From the NCBI RefSeq assembly GCF_000308875.1, contig NZ_BAGL01000069.1, positions 1 through 64,000 of the forward strand: a stretch of 64,000 nt of DNA, given 5' to 3'. The translations under genes were made by a program, and so were the position numbers. Positions 21,962-30,641 of the stretch are shown piece by piece. Under the pieces are notes generated by a model that was given only the letters and a program-made list of their open reading frames with translations, was not told where the DNA came from and did no database searches. Every line of letters begins with the position of its first letter. The first letter of the stretch is position 1. This DNA comes from Nocardia transvalensis NBRC 15921. GTDB taxonomy: Bacteria > Actinomycetota > Actinomycetes > Mycobacteriales > Mycobacteriaceae.

Positions 21962-24900
21962 TTGATTCTGGTCGGTGATCGTGTCGTGTGCAGCACCGGT
22001 GATCTGGTGGCGGCGGCGCGCTGCGAGTTCGCCCCGCTGCGCGCGCTCGACGCCGAACTGGGACTGGTCGCGCCGGTGGGTACCGGCGCGGATGCGCTGT
22101 TGGCCGAATACGCCCGGATCGACCTGCCCGGCGAGGACGTCGTCCGCGTCGAGGAACCCGGGGCGGGCGGCGCGCGGGAGACCGTCGCCGCGCTGCGCGA
22201 GGCCCACGAGCGGACCGTTGCCGCGCTGCGCGCCGCCGCGCCCGCGATCGAGGGCGCGACCTTCTTCGACGGCTCCTTCGCCGCCCGATGCGCGGCGCTG
22301 GTCCGCACCGACAGCCGGCCCGCCGACGACCCGGCGCGAACCGACTGCCCGGCAACGCCTTCCGACGACGCCCCGGCCGCCCCGCTGTTCCCGAGCGACT
22401 GGTCCGACAGCGCGGCGATCGATCACCGCTGGCAGGGCCGGGTCGTCGACGGCGACGCGCTGAGCTGCTCGTTCGCCGACACAGCCGAACCGGCCGAGAG
22501 CCACGGCCCGGCCGTCCCGGCGGCGTTCACGCTCGCGGCCGGAATCGCCGGACCGCCCTGTTACTCCCTGTACGGCTCGGCGCGGGCCGACTCGCCGATC
22601 GCGACGCTCATGGAACTCGCCGCCTGCGCGGACGGGTTGCGGGCCGCGGGGCTGCGGGTGGATCCGGTGCTGCGGGTCCGGCATCCGGACGGCTCGTGGT
22701 CGGAGCATCCGCTCGCCGAGGCGGCGCGGGTGTACCGGGCGCGGCGACGGCGGCTGTTCACGATCGTCGAATACAAACAGAACGAACTGCTGCCCGTGCA
22801 GTGGGGCGACCGCCGGTACCTGGCGTGCGGTCGCTGCGCCACCTGCACCGCGGAACTGGTGGCGGGCCGCGATCTGCTGCTGGTGGCGGGCATGCGACCG
22901 GCGGTGCGCGCCCAGCTGCGCGACGCCGGCATCACGACCGTCGACCGGCTGGCACACGCCGATGCCGCGGTGACCCGGGTCGCCGCCCGGACGTTCTCGG
23001 CGCTGCGCCGGCAGGCCGATATGCAGCTGCGGAGCGAGCGCACCGGCGAGCCGATGCACGCGGTGATCAATGCGGAGGCGCTGTCCGCGCTGCCCGCGCC
23101 CTCGCCCGGCGACGTCTTCCTGACCGTCGCGGGCACACCGCCCGCCGTGGTCGGTGTCGCGGTACTGCCGGCGCGCGCGCCCGAGGAGGGTGAGGACACC
23201 GCCGCGATCCTGTTCCACGCCTTCGGCCTGCACGACGATCCGGCGGCGCTGCTGGAATTCCTGGCCGAACGCCAGGACCAGCATCCCGAACTGCGCATCT
23301 ACCACTACCGTTCGCCCGCCCGGCCGCTCGTGGCCGACCTGTGCGCCCGCTGTGGGGCCGACGAGGAGGTCTCCGACGACCTGCTCGCCGCCCTCACGGA
23401 TCTGTATCCGATCGTGCGGTCGGCCCTGGTCGTCGGCGAACGGTCCTACGCGCTGGGCGATCTGGGCGGCCTGCTCGGGTCGGCCGTCGCGGACACGGGT
23501 CTCGAGGCCGAGTGCGGGCGGGTCGTCCGGCTGCGCGACCGGCTGCGGGAGCTGGCCGCCGAACACGGCGTCCCGACCGCGACCGCCGCCCGCGATACGC
23601 CACCGGAGTCACCGGCGGCGGTCGAGGCGGCGCTGCGCGAATTCGCCTTCGACGACACGGCGGAGGCGTCCGATCCGGAGGCGACGCAGGCCACCGGGAC
23701 GCGCACCCCCGCCCGGCGCGCCGCCGCGCTCATGTCGGCCGCGCTCGGCTACCGGCGGCGCGAACGGCAGCCACTGCACTGGGCGCACGCCGACCGTCTG
23801 CACCGGCCGATCGCCGAATGGGCCGACACCCCGGGCGTTCTCGCGGCCGACTGGGGCACGGTCGACACCAAATGGCACAGCACCGGTCACGGGCCGATGC
23901 GCCGCTATCTGAAGCTCACCGGGCGGCTGGGCACCGGCAGCGCGCCGCCGCCGGGGACCGCCGTCCTCACGCTCTACGACCGTCCGGTGCCCGGGATGCG
24001 GGCCGTGCCCGGACGGCGCGCGACCGCCCGCGCCACCGTGCTCGGCTGCGCACTGGACGACAACTTCGACGACGCCGTGCGCGTCGAGGAACTGCTGCCG
24101 GAGGGCTGCGCGCCGTACGACGATATGCCGGTCGCGATCGTCCCCGGACTTCCCGGCCGCGACGAGAACATCGAGGGCGCACTGGAATCCACCGCCCACC
24201 ACCTGCTGATGACGCTGCCGGAGATTCCGGCGACGGCGGCGTTCGATCTGCTGCTGCGCCGCCCGCCGCGGCTGCGGACGGCCGAGGCGCTGCCCGAGGT
24301 GTTCGGCGACCACGCCGCCGCCGTGACCGCCGCCGTGCTGGATCTCGACGATTCCTGCGTCGCGGTCCAGGGGCCGTCGGGCACCGGCAAGACCGATACC
24401 GCGGCCCGGGTGATCGAACGCCTTGTGACGCGCTACAAGTGGCGCGTCGGCGTGGTCGCGCAATCGCACTGGGCGGTCGAGGAGGTGCTCGACGCGCTCG
24501 TGCGGATCGGGGTGCTGCCGGAGCTGGTGGCGAAGTCCGAGGCGCGCGCGGTGGCGCCGGAGTGGCTGGTCATCGATCCCGCTCGCTATCCGCGCTTCCT
24601 CGACAACGCCGTCAACGGGTGTGTGATCGGCGGGCTGCCCACCGATTTCGCCGATGCCGAGCGGGTCGAGCCCGGCAGTCTCGATCTGCTGGTGGTCGCC
24701 GACGCGGGGCATTTCCCGCTGGCCGACGCGGTCGCGGTGGCCGGCAGCGCGCGCAATCTGCTGCTGGTCGGCGATCCCGCGCCGTTGCCCGCGCACGGCG
24801 CCCACCCCGAACCGGTGCACGAATCGGCGCTCGGACGGCTGGTCGGCGGGAATGCCACGCTGCCACCGGAATTCGGCTACTTCCTCGACCGCACCTGGCG

Positions 24901-25480
24901 CATGCATCCGCGGCTGTGCGAACCGGTGTCCCGGCTGCGCTACGGCGGACGGCTGCGGTCCACCGAAACCGTCACCCTCGCCCGCGATCTCGAGGGCGTC
25001 TCCCCCGGCGTGCGGCCGGTGCCGGTCGAACACCACGGCAACGGCACCGAATCCGCGGAGGAGGCCCGCGAGATCGTGCGCCGGGTGCGCGCGCTGCTGG
25101 GCCTGCCCTGGCGGCAGGGCGCGGTGACGCGGCGGCTGCACCCGCACGACATCCTCGTGGTCACGCCCTATCACGCCCAGGCAGCGCGCATCCGAACCCT
25201 GTTGTCGCGCGCGCGAATCGAGGACGTCGTGGTCGGCACCGCCGAACGCTTCGCGGGCCGCGAGGCCGCCGTGGTCCTGGTCTCCATGACCACCTCCTCC
25301 CCCGCGGAGGCCCCCCACGGCATCGACACCCTCATCTCACGCCACTGGCTCACCACGGTCGTCTCCCGAGCCCTGTGGAGCGCCCTCGTCGTCCACTCCC
25401 CCCTCCTCACCGAATACCTCCCCGAAAACCCCGACCAACTCTCCGACCTCGCGGCCTTCCTCGACCTGATGTCGCAGTAA
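21962..25480 (+). CDS. TM0106-like RecB nuclease fused to superfamily I helicase, motifs degenerate
   Basis: A 1172-residue protein resembling Rv1251c-type proteins: an N-terminal RecB-like nuclease region (about 1-330), a CxxCxxC cluster (CGRCATC near residue 288), a middle region with helix-hairpin-like segments (VAGMRPAVRAQLRDAGITTVDRLA), and a C-terminal Upf1-like helicase. Walker A is intact (GPSGTGKT, residue ~802). The Walker B region reads VVADAGHF where DEAG is expected, motif III reads GDPAPLPA rather than GDPQQLP, and motif VI reads VVSRAL. The nuclease core DTK and QxxxY also appear replaced. It may bind rather than unwind or cut nucleic acid. The TTG start at 21962 has AGGAGG seven bases upstream. 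Confidence 0.72.
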   Translation: MILVGDRVVCSTGDLVAAARCEFAPLRALDAELGLVAPVGTGADALLAEYARIDLPGEDVVRVEEPGAGGARETVAALREAHERTVAALRAAAPAIEGATFFDGSFAARCAALVRTDSRPADDPARTDCPATPSDDAPAAPLFPSDWSDSAAIDHRWQGRVVDGDALSCSFADTAEPAESHGPAVPAAFTLAAGIAGPPCYSLYGSARADSPIATLMELAACADGLRAAGLRVDPVLRVRHPDGSWSEHPLAEAARVYRARRRRLFTIVEYKQNELLPVQWGDRRYLACGRCATCTAELVAGRDLLLVAGMRPAVRAQLRDAGITTVDRLAHADAAVTRVAARTFSALRRQADMQLRSERTGEPMHAVINAEALSALPAPSPGDVFLTVAGTPPAVVGVAVLPARAPEEGEDTAAILFHAFGLHDDPAALLEFLAERQDQHPELRIYHYRSPARPLVADLCARCGADEEVSDDLLAALTDLYPIVRSALVVGERSYALGDLGGLLGSAVADTGLEAECGRVVRLRDRLRELAAEHGVPTATAARDTPPESPAAVEAALREFAFDDTAEASDPEATQATGTRTPARRAAALMSAALGYRRRERQPLHWAHADRLHRPIAEWADTPGVLAADWGTVDTKWHSTGHGPMRRYLKLTGRLGTGSAPPPGTAVLTLYDRPVPGMRAVPGRRATARATVLGCALDDNFDDAVRVEELLPEGCAPYDDMPVAIVPGLPGRDENIEGALESTAHHLLMTLPEIPATAAFDLLLRRPPRLRTAEALPEVFGDHAAAVTAAVLDLDDSCVAVQGPSGTGKTDTAARVIERLVTRYKWRVGVVAQSHWAVEEVLDALVRIGVLPELVAKSEARAVAPEWLVIDPARYPRFLDNAVNGCVIGGLPTDFADAERVEPGSLDLLVVADAGHFPLADAVAVAGSARNLLLVGDPAPLPAHGAHPEPVHESALGRLVGGNATLPPEFGYFLDRTWRMHPRLCEPVSRLRYGGRLRSTETVTLARDLEGVSPGVRPVPVEHHGNGTESAEEAREIVRRVRALLGLPWRQGAVTRRLHPHDILVVTPYHAQAARIRTLLSRARIEDVVVGTAERFAGREAAVVLVSMTTSSPAEAPHGIDTLISRHWLTTVVSRALWSALVVHSPLLTEYLPENPDQLSDLAAFLDLMSQ

Positions 25481-25510
25481 CCAACCCGAAAGGCCCTCAG
25501 GCCCTACCTG

Positions 25511-25560
25511 TTTCCGACACGAGGCCCCACCTTGTTTCCGGCACGAGGCCCACCTTGTTT
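25511..25560. repeat. Tandem half-copies of the REP-like unit
   Basis: Two tandem copies of a 23-24-base block start at 25514 and 25538, each opening CCGGCACGAGGCCC (first copy CCGACACGAGGCCC) and running to TTGTTT, and lead into the full unit at 25557. Only the left half-stem of the palindrome is repeated; the rest of each block is unlike the repeat block at 31691-31758. Confidence 0.7.
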
Positions 25561-25583
25561 CCGGCACGCTTTTGGCCGGAAAC
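25557..25583. repeat. REP-like palindrome, single unit
   Basis: Arms GTTTCCGGC and GCCGGAAAC enclose the loop ACGCTTTTG. It lies 77 bases after the stop of the nuclease/helicase gene and 16 bases before the convergent stop of the racemase-like gene. It has the same core as the dimers near 13.9 and 31.8 kb and may act as the 3' end for both genes. Confidence 0.8.
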
Positions 25584-25598
25584 TCCAGCCACACAACG

Positions 25599-26786
25599 CT
25601 ATCCGAAATTCTGCCCCTCACCGCGATAGGTCGGCACCGTCACCCGCGTACCGTCGGCATCCACGACCTGCACGTGATCGAAGCGCTCACACAGCTCCCC
25701 GGCCTTGGCGTGCCGGAACCAGACGCGGTCACCCACGGCAAGGCCATCGACCCCCGTCAGCGGCGTCTGCACCTCACCCGCACCCTCGGTCCCGATGAGC
25801 CGCAACCCCTTGGGCCACACGGGCTTCGGCACCCGGGACTTCCCGGCGGGGCCGGAGGCGATGTACCCACCGGCGAAGACGGTCGCGATGCCCGGGGCCG
25901 GGTGGCGCAGCACCGGCAGGGCGAAGAACAGGGCGGGCCGCGGCGTGAAGGCGCGGTAGCCGTCGAACAGCGTCGGCACATACAGCCCCGAACCCGCAGT
26001 CACCTCGGTGACGCCGGGACTCGCGACGCTCACCTCGATCGAACCGCTGCCGCCGCTGTTGACGATCTCCAGCGCGCCGGTCACCGACCGCACCGCGTCC
26101 AGCACCAGCGCGCGCCGCTTGCCGATCTCCGCGGCCGAGGCCCGTTTCACCAGGCGCACCGCGGGATTGGTATCGGGCAGCCCGGCGATCTGCGCCTCGT
26201 AGGTCATGAGGCCGACCACCCGGAAACCGCGCTCGGTCGCGAGGCGGGCCAGCCGCTCGGCCTGCTCGGGCGTCCGGACCGGCGAGCGGCGCACGCCCAG
26301 GTGCAGCGGGCCGATGCGCAGCGACGCGTCCACGTCCAGGCAGATCCGCGGCGCCACCCGCTCGCTGCCGACGGCGGTCTTGATCAGATCCAGCTGCGCC
26401 GGATCGTCGACCATGAGCGTGACGGCCTCGCGCAGTGTCTCGTCCTCGCCCAGTTCGGCCAGCGCGGCCCGGTCCACGGTCGGATAGCCCAGCAGGATGT
26501 CGCGAGCGCCCTGGCGCGCCAGCCAGACGGCCTCGCGCAGCGAATAGGACATGATGCCGGCGAATCCCCCGGACGCGGTCAGCCCGGAGCCCAGCACCTC
26601 CTCGAGGACCGCACGACAGCGCACCGACTTACTGGCCACCCGGATCGGAACCCCGCGGGCCCGGCGCACCAAGTCGGCGGCGTTGGCGCGCAGCGCGGCG
26701 AGATCGAGGGCGGCCAGCGGCGGATCCAGATCCGCGGTGGCCGAATGCAGGCCGGCGATCGGCGACAGATCCGTCACGCAGTCCAC
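25599..26786 (-). CDS. PLP-dependent fold-III enzyme (amino-acid aldolase/racemase-like)
   Basis: The 395-residue protein has an alanine-racemase-type barrel: PLP lysine in PIRVASKSVRC near residue 54, the segments ILLGYPTV and ICLDVDASLRIG, and the glycine-rich phosphate-binding region IVNSGGSGSIEV. Its C-terminal beta domain follows (HAKAGELCERFDHVQVVDADGTRVTVPTYRGEGQNFG). It resembles the D-threonine aldolase/amino acid deaminase group rather than true Alr: the barrel is followed by the short HxxAxxLCEHF-type metal-site domain of that group. The product and substrate are not deducible. The GTG start at 26786 lacks an obvious ribosome-binding site; another GTG follows three codons later. 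Confidence 0.8.
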   Translation of the reverse strand: MDCVTDLSPIAGLHSATADLDPPLAALDLAALRANAADLVRRARGVPIRVASKSVRCRAVLEEVLGSGLTASGGFAGIMSYSLREAVWLARQGARDILLGYPTVDRAALAELGEDETLREAVTLMVDDPAQLDLIKTAVGSERVAPRICLDVDASLRIGPLHLGVRRSPVRTPEQAERLARLATERGFRVVGLMTYEAQIAGLPDTNPAVRLVKRASAAEIGKRRALVLDAVRSVTGALEIVNSGGSGSIEVSVASPGVTEVTAGSGLYVPTLFDGYRAFTPRPALFFALPVLRHPAPGIATVFAGGYIASGPAGKSRVPKPVWPKGLRLIGTEGAGEVQTPLTGVDGLAVGDRVWFRHAKAGELCERFDHVQVVDADGTRVTVPTYRGEGQNFG

Positions 26787-26821
26787 TCAACCACGCAACT
26801 GGTCACTCGTCCAGCTTTACG

Positions 26822-27283
26822 TCAGAGGTCGACGGCCTTGGTGGACAGGCTCGAGACCAGATCATCCAGGACGACCAGCGTCGTCTCGTCGTCACAGTCG
26901 GCCAGCCAGCGCAGGACCGTGCCCTGCATGACGGCCACCGCGTAGGCGGCGATCGCCTCGACCGGCTCCAGCCATTCGGTCCGCGACCGGTCGGCGCACA
27001 GTTGCAGGAAGGCGCCGACCTCGGCGTCCAGATCGCGGAACAGGCGGGCCACGGCCGGATCGGCCACCGGATCGGTGCGATCGGCCCACCGCCTGCGCAG
27101 TGCCGCGATCGTCGACTCGTAGGTGCGGATCTGTTTCTGCGGCGCCGCCTTGATGGCCGGCCACAGCGCGCTGACACCGGCATGCAGAAGTACCCGCAGC
27201 GCACGCGTGCCGCTGCAGTCGATGGCGTCGGCCGCCTGTTCGACGGCCGCCACTACGGCCGGGCGAGGTCGCGCCTCGACCAT
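26822..27283 (-). CDS. TetR-type C-terminal-domain-like protein lacking the DNA-binding part
   Basis: A 153-residue, mostly helical protein. The sequence from TRALRVLLHAGVSALWPAIKAAPQKQIRTYESTIAALRRRW to the end (MQGTVLRWLADCDDETTLVVLDDLVSSLS) resembles the ligand-binding half of TetR-family regulators. A TetR protein needs an HTH of about 50 residues in front, but MVEARPRPAVVAAVEQAADAI does not have one. The start ATG at 27283 is uncertain; a GTG at 27334 would add 17 residues and still no HTH. It could be an independent ligand-binding protein or the surviving half of an old regulator. It sits upstream of, and on the same strand as, the racemase-like gene. Confidence 0.5.
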   Translation of the reverse strand: MVEARPRPAVVAAVEQAADAIDCSGTRALRVLLHAGVSALWPAIKAAPQKQIRTYESTIAALRRRWADRTDPVADPAVARLFRDLDAEVGAFLQLCADRSRTEWLEPVEAIAAYAVAVMQGTVLRWLADCDDETTLVVLDDLVSSLSTKAVDL

Positions 27284-27695
27284 TTCTCCACTAGCGCTCA
27301 ACGACGACTCCCTCGGGCGAAAGAACGCGCGCACCTCGACTGCGCGGCTCGCACAACGGGTTGCAGATCCTCACTGATCGCCCCGAGCACCAACCCGGTC
27401 GACCCGTCCAACAACCATCAATGGTAGAGGTTTTCCGGGGATCGTGACCAGCTTCAATCGGTGTTTCCAGACTGAAAGAATGTTTTGTTACCCCTCCGGG
27501 ACTCTGTCGAAATCTGACAGAGATCGTCGGGCACGGTCACAACCCCGTAACCGACAAGACTCTACGCGTTCACCGCCGGCCGCGCCGCCCCGCTGTGGCA
27601 GATCACACAACACGCGCGACGTCACAGCTTCGCCGCTTCGATCGACGAACGACACCCGGGAGATACCGGCCCGTCGATAGCCTGGAGAGGTGACT
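27284..27695. other. Intergenic region between divergent genes
   Basis: About 410 bases with no convincing reading frame. The section near 27420-27510 is notably AT-richer (for example GAATGTTTTGTTACC), as expected for promoter DNA; it should hold promoters for the divergent phosphatase and regulator-like genes. I could not assign specific -35/-10 pairs. Confidence 0.4.
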
Positions 27696-28433
27696 GTGGC
27701 GCGCCCTGATCAGTACCTCATTTCCGGAACCTTCAACTACCGCGATGTCGGCGGGCCGAGCACCGAGAGTGGATTACGTGTCCGCACCGGCGTACTGCTG
27801 CGGTCGGCACAGCTGTGCCGGGTCGACTCGGCCGGCCTCGAGACACTCGCCGAACTGGGCGTATCCACCGTTCACGACCTCCGCGGGCCCGACGAGATCA
27901 GGCATCTCGGCACCGATCTGGTCCCGCCGAGCGTGCGGCTGGCGAACACCCCGTTCGACTCGCGCATCGGCGAGAAGCCGCCGCACGAGGTCGTGCACGA
28001 CGAGCCCTGGCAGGAGATGCTGCAGGTCTACCGGTCCTTTCCGGCCATGCCGGAGGCCGGCGTCGCCATCACCGCGATCGCGAATTCGCTGGTCCGCGGC
28101 GACGGCGCGGTGCTGGTGCACTGTGCCGCGGGGAAGGACCGCACCGGCTGGGCGATCGCCACGCTGCTGCGGGCGGTCGGCGTCAGCGAGACCGATCTGC
28201 TCGAGGACTACCTGCTCAGCAATGACGCCGTCGACGCGCTGCGCGACGACGTGGCCCGCAATTCCGGCGGCCGGGCGACCCTTCCGCTCGATGTGCTCGG
28301 CGTTGCACCCGACTATCTCGCCGCGGGCACGGATTCGATGTACGCGCTGTACGGCAGCCTCGAGGGCTACCTGGGTTCGATCGGCCTGACCGGCGAACTC
28401 CGCGACGGCCTCCGCGACCGCCTGCTCGAGTAA
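27696..28433 (+). CDS. PtpB-type protein tyrosine (dual-specificity) phosphatase
   Basis: The 245-residue protein resembles M. tuberculosis PtpB, a secreted phosphatase active on phosphotyrosine and phosphoinositides. The N-terminal ISGTFNYRDVGG and GVLLRSAQLCRVD match the family, and the signature loop is HCAAGKDRTG with nucleophile Cys143. DLRGPDEIRHLG and the end YLAAGTDSMYALYGSLEGYLGSIGL also correspond to PtpB. No signal peptide is seen, as in PtpB. GGAGAG lies eight bases before the GTG at 27696, which is preferred over the GTG at 27690. It converges on the truncated adenylate-forming gene with only five bases between the stops. Its role in the host or in lipid signalling is inferred. 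Confidence 0.85.
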   Translation: MARPDQYLISGTFNYRDVGGPSTESGLRVRTGVLLRSAQLCRVDSAGLETLAELGVSTVHDLRGPDEIRHLGTDLVPPSVRLANTPFDSRIGEKPPHEVVHDEPWQEMLQVYRSFPAMPEAGVAITAIANSLVRGDGAVLVHCAAGKDRTGWAIATLLRAVGVSETDLLEDYLLSNDAVDALRDDVARNSGGRATLPLDVLGVAPDYLAAGTDSMYALYGSLEGYLGSIGLTGELRDGLRDRLLE

Positions 28434-28438
28434 CCGGC

Positions 28439-29674
28439 TTACTGCGCGCGGTGGACCAGACCGTCCGCATCGATGTCGACCTGGTCGCCGGTGTGGAACC
28501 AGGAGCCGGTGAAGCGGGATTCGGTGGTCTCCGGATCGTCCCAGTAGCGCGGGGCGACGTTCGGGCCGCGGCACAGCAGCTCACCGTGGCCCGCGGCCGC
28601 GCGCGGCCCCCACAGCGCCAGCTCGGTCCCGCCGAACGGGAAGCCGAGCAGATCGCGGGCGAGCGGCTCGCCCACATCGGCGAGGGCCAGGCCGATACCG
28701 CTGGTCTCGGTGGCGCCCCATACCGACCACTGCCGCGCCAGCGGGAACACCTCGCGCAGCGCGTTGGCCACCACCTCCGAGGTGCCCGGATCGGTCGAGG
28801 CCAGTTCGGTGCGATGGCCCGCGCTGCACACCTGCCGCACCCCCTCGGCCCGCAGCCCGGCCAGTTCGGGCAGCAGGCCGGCGTAGATGCGCGGCGTGGC
28901 CGCGACCATGTCGATGCGTTCGGCCACAATGGTTTCCGCGACCAGCGCCGGATCGGGGACGAGCACCACCGTGCCGCCGACGGCGAAGGTCGGCAGCAAC
29001 TGGTCGACGCATCCGCTGGCGTGCGCCAGCGGCAGCAGCACCAGGTTGCGCAGGCCCTCGGTCGGCAGATCCAGGGCGCCGACCATCGACCGGACGGCCG
29101 ACAGCAGGTTCTCGTTGGTCAACTCCACGCCCCGCGGGCGGACCGGAACATCCGAGGCCGCCACGCCGCTGGTGTAGCACAGCAGGGCCAGTTCGCTCAG
29201 CGAGGCGCCGTCGTCGATGAACGCCGCGCCGTCGGGGAATTCGGCGCACTCGCTGCCGCCCAGGACGAAATCCGCGCGGCTGTCGGCGATGACGCGGGCC
29301 GCGTCGTCGTCGGGCAGCCCGTCCTGCACCAGGACCGGCACCGCGCCCGAGAGCAGCGCGCCGAGGAATGCCTCGATCCAGCGCGCGCCCACCGGCATCC
29401 GGACCGCGACCCGGTCGCCGTAGCCGATGCCGTGTTCCTGCAAACCGCCGGCGATTCGCGAGGCGGAGTGCCACAGCTGCCGGTAGGTCAGCCGCGGGCC
29501 GCCGATCTCGACGACCGCCTCGCGACCCGAAAAGGCATGCACCTGAACGTCGAGCAGCTCGGTGAGCGCCGGATTCAGGTTGCCGTACCGCAGAACTCCG
29601 TCGGCGCCACGGGCAAGAGGGTTGTCGCTCCGCGGGTTTCGCGTGTGCGGGTATTCGACCAACATCTGTGCCAT
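28439..29674 (-). CDS. Adenylate-forming (ANL) enzyme lacking the C-terminal lid domain
   Basis: The 411-residue protein is an acyl-CoA-synthetase-like adenylation domain: LTYRQLWHSASRIAGGL, RVAVRMPVGARWIEAFLGALLSGAVPV, WSVWGATETSG (A5-like), GELLCRGPNVAPRYWDDPE and the ATP-ribose-binding FHTGDQVDIDADG (A7). The protein stops immediately after, so the A8-A10 lid domain with the catalytic lysine (about 100 residues) is absent. The phosphate-binding loop is also abnormal: CYTSGVAASDVPVRPRGVELTN. It may only bind or adenylate an acid, or be inactive. The start ATG at 29674 follows from the MAQMLVEYPHTRN N terminus. An enoyl-CoA hydratase gene lies upstream on the same strand. Confidence 0.75.
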   Translation of the reverse strand: MAQMLVEYPHTRNPRSDNPLARGADGVLRYGNLNPALTELLDVQVHAFSGREAVVEIGGPRLTYRQLWHSASRIAGGLQEHGIGYGDRVAVRMPVGARWIEAFLGALLSGAVPVLVQDGLPDDDAARVIADSRADFVLGGSECAEFPDGAAFIDDGASLSELALLCYTSGVAASDVPVRPRGVELTNENLLSAVRSMVGALDLPTEGLRNLVLLPLAHASGCVDQLLPTFAVGGTVVLVPDPALVAETIVAERIDMVAATPRIYAGLLPELAGLRAEGVRQVCSAGHRTELASTDPGTSEVVANALREVFPLARQWSVWGATETSGIGLALADVGEPLARDLLGFPFGGTELALWGPRAAAGHGELLCRGPNVAPRYWDDPETTESRFTGSWFHTGDQVDIDADGLVHRAQ

Positions 29675-29799
29675 GGGCCCCTCCGAGCGCCTCGATCCGG
29701 CAGGCACCTGTGACTATATGACGCACATCACAAACGTGGGCGGATAGTCGGCAAACGTGTCCGCACCGGTACCCCGGCGGCCGGAGGGGGCGCCGCGCG

Positions 29800-30594
29800 T
29801 CATTGCCCGGTGTAGGTGGCCTTTCCGGGCCCGACCTCCAGGAAGCTCGCGACACCGCCCCGCAGATCCGCGGTGTCGAACAGCTCACCCGACACCTGCG
29901 GGGTCACCGAATCCGCGTGCGCCACACCGCCGGAGCGCCAGGCCGCCACGATCTGCTTGGTCGCCGCGTGCGCGCGGGTCGGACCGTCGGCCAGCCGGGC
30001 GGCGAGTTCGCGGGCTGCGGTGTCGACGTCCTCGTGCACGGCGTTGACCACGCCCCACTCCGCCAGTTCACCCGCGCCGTAGAGGTCGCCGGTCATCACC
30101 AGCTCGCGGGCCCGGCCGGATCCGGCGCGCTCGGCCAGCCGCTGCGGGCCGCCCATCGACGGGGTCAGGCCGACCACCGTCTCCACCAGGCCGAATTTCG
30201 CCGTCGATCCGGCGACCAGGATGTCGCAGGCCAGCGCGATCTCGAAGGCGGCGGTCAGGCACAGCCCGTGCGCGGAGAACACCACCGGGCACGGCAGTGC
30301 CTCCAGCGGATGAATGATCCGCGCGAACAACCGGCGCCACAGCTCGGCGCCCTCCTCGACCGACAACCCGGCGAATACGTGGACATCCACGCCGCCCGAG
30401 ACGACCTTGCCCTCGGCACGGATCAGCAACGCGCGCGGCGGATCGGCGCTCAGCGCGGCGATATCGTCGGCCAGCGACTCCATCAGCGCCTGGTCGAACA
30501 GGTTCAGCGGCGGGTTGTCGATGGTGAGGACGGCGAGTTGCGCCCCCTTGTCGGTGGCGGCGCGTTCCAGGCGGGTGGGTTTCGAATCGCTCAT
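29800..30594 (-). CDS. Enoyl-CoA hydratase/isomerase (crotonase) family protein
   Basis: The 264-residue crotonase has the CoA/oxyanion regions DNPPLNLFDQALMESL and AEGKVVSGGVDVHVF, and two conserved glutamates in AAFEIALACDILVAG and KFGLVETVVGLTPSMGGPQRL, the pair that catalyses water addition in hydratases. An active hydratase is therefore likely. The C-terminal part is complete. It lies next to the truncated adenylate-forming gene (125 bases apart), suggesting a shared acyl-CoA pathway, though the two are not tightly coupled. A precise substrate cannot be assigned; crotonases of this type also include isomerases and lyases. Confidence 0.87.
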   Translation of the reverse strand: MSDSKPTRLERAATDKGAQLAVLTIDNPPLNLFDQALMESLADDIAALSADPPRALLIRAEGKVVSGGVDVHVFAGLSVEEGAELWRRLFARIIHPLEALPCPVVFSAHGLCLTAAFEIALACDILVAGSTAKFGLVETVVGLTPSMGGPQRLAERAGSGRARELVMTGDLYGAGELAEWGVVNAVHEDVDTAARELAARLADGPTRAHAATKQIVAAWRSGGVAHADSVTPQVSGELFDTADLRGGVASFLEVGPGKATYTGQ

Positions 30595-30641
30595 CGGCCG
30601 AATGTATCGCGTGCTGTGTCGGTCCGATCTGCGAACATGGG

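Noticed and set aside
27444..27680. A 78-codon forward frame upstream of the phosphatase
   Set aside because: The start has no good ribosome-binding site, the protein shows no family features, and the region looks like promoter DNA.
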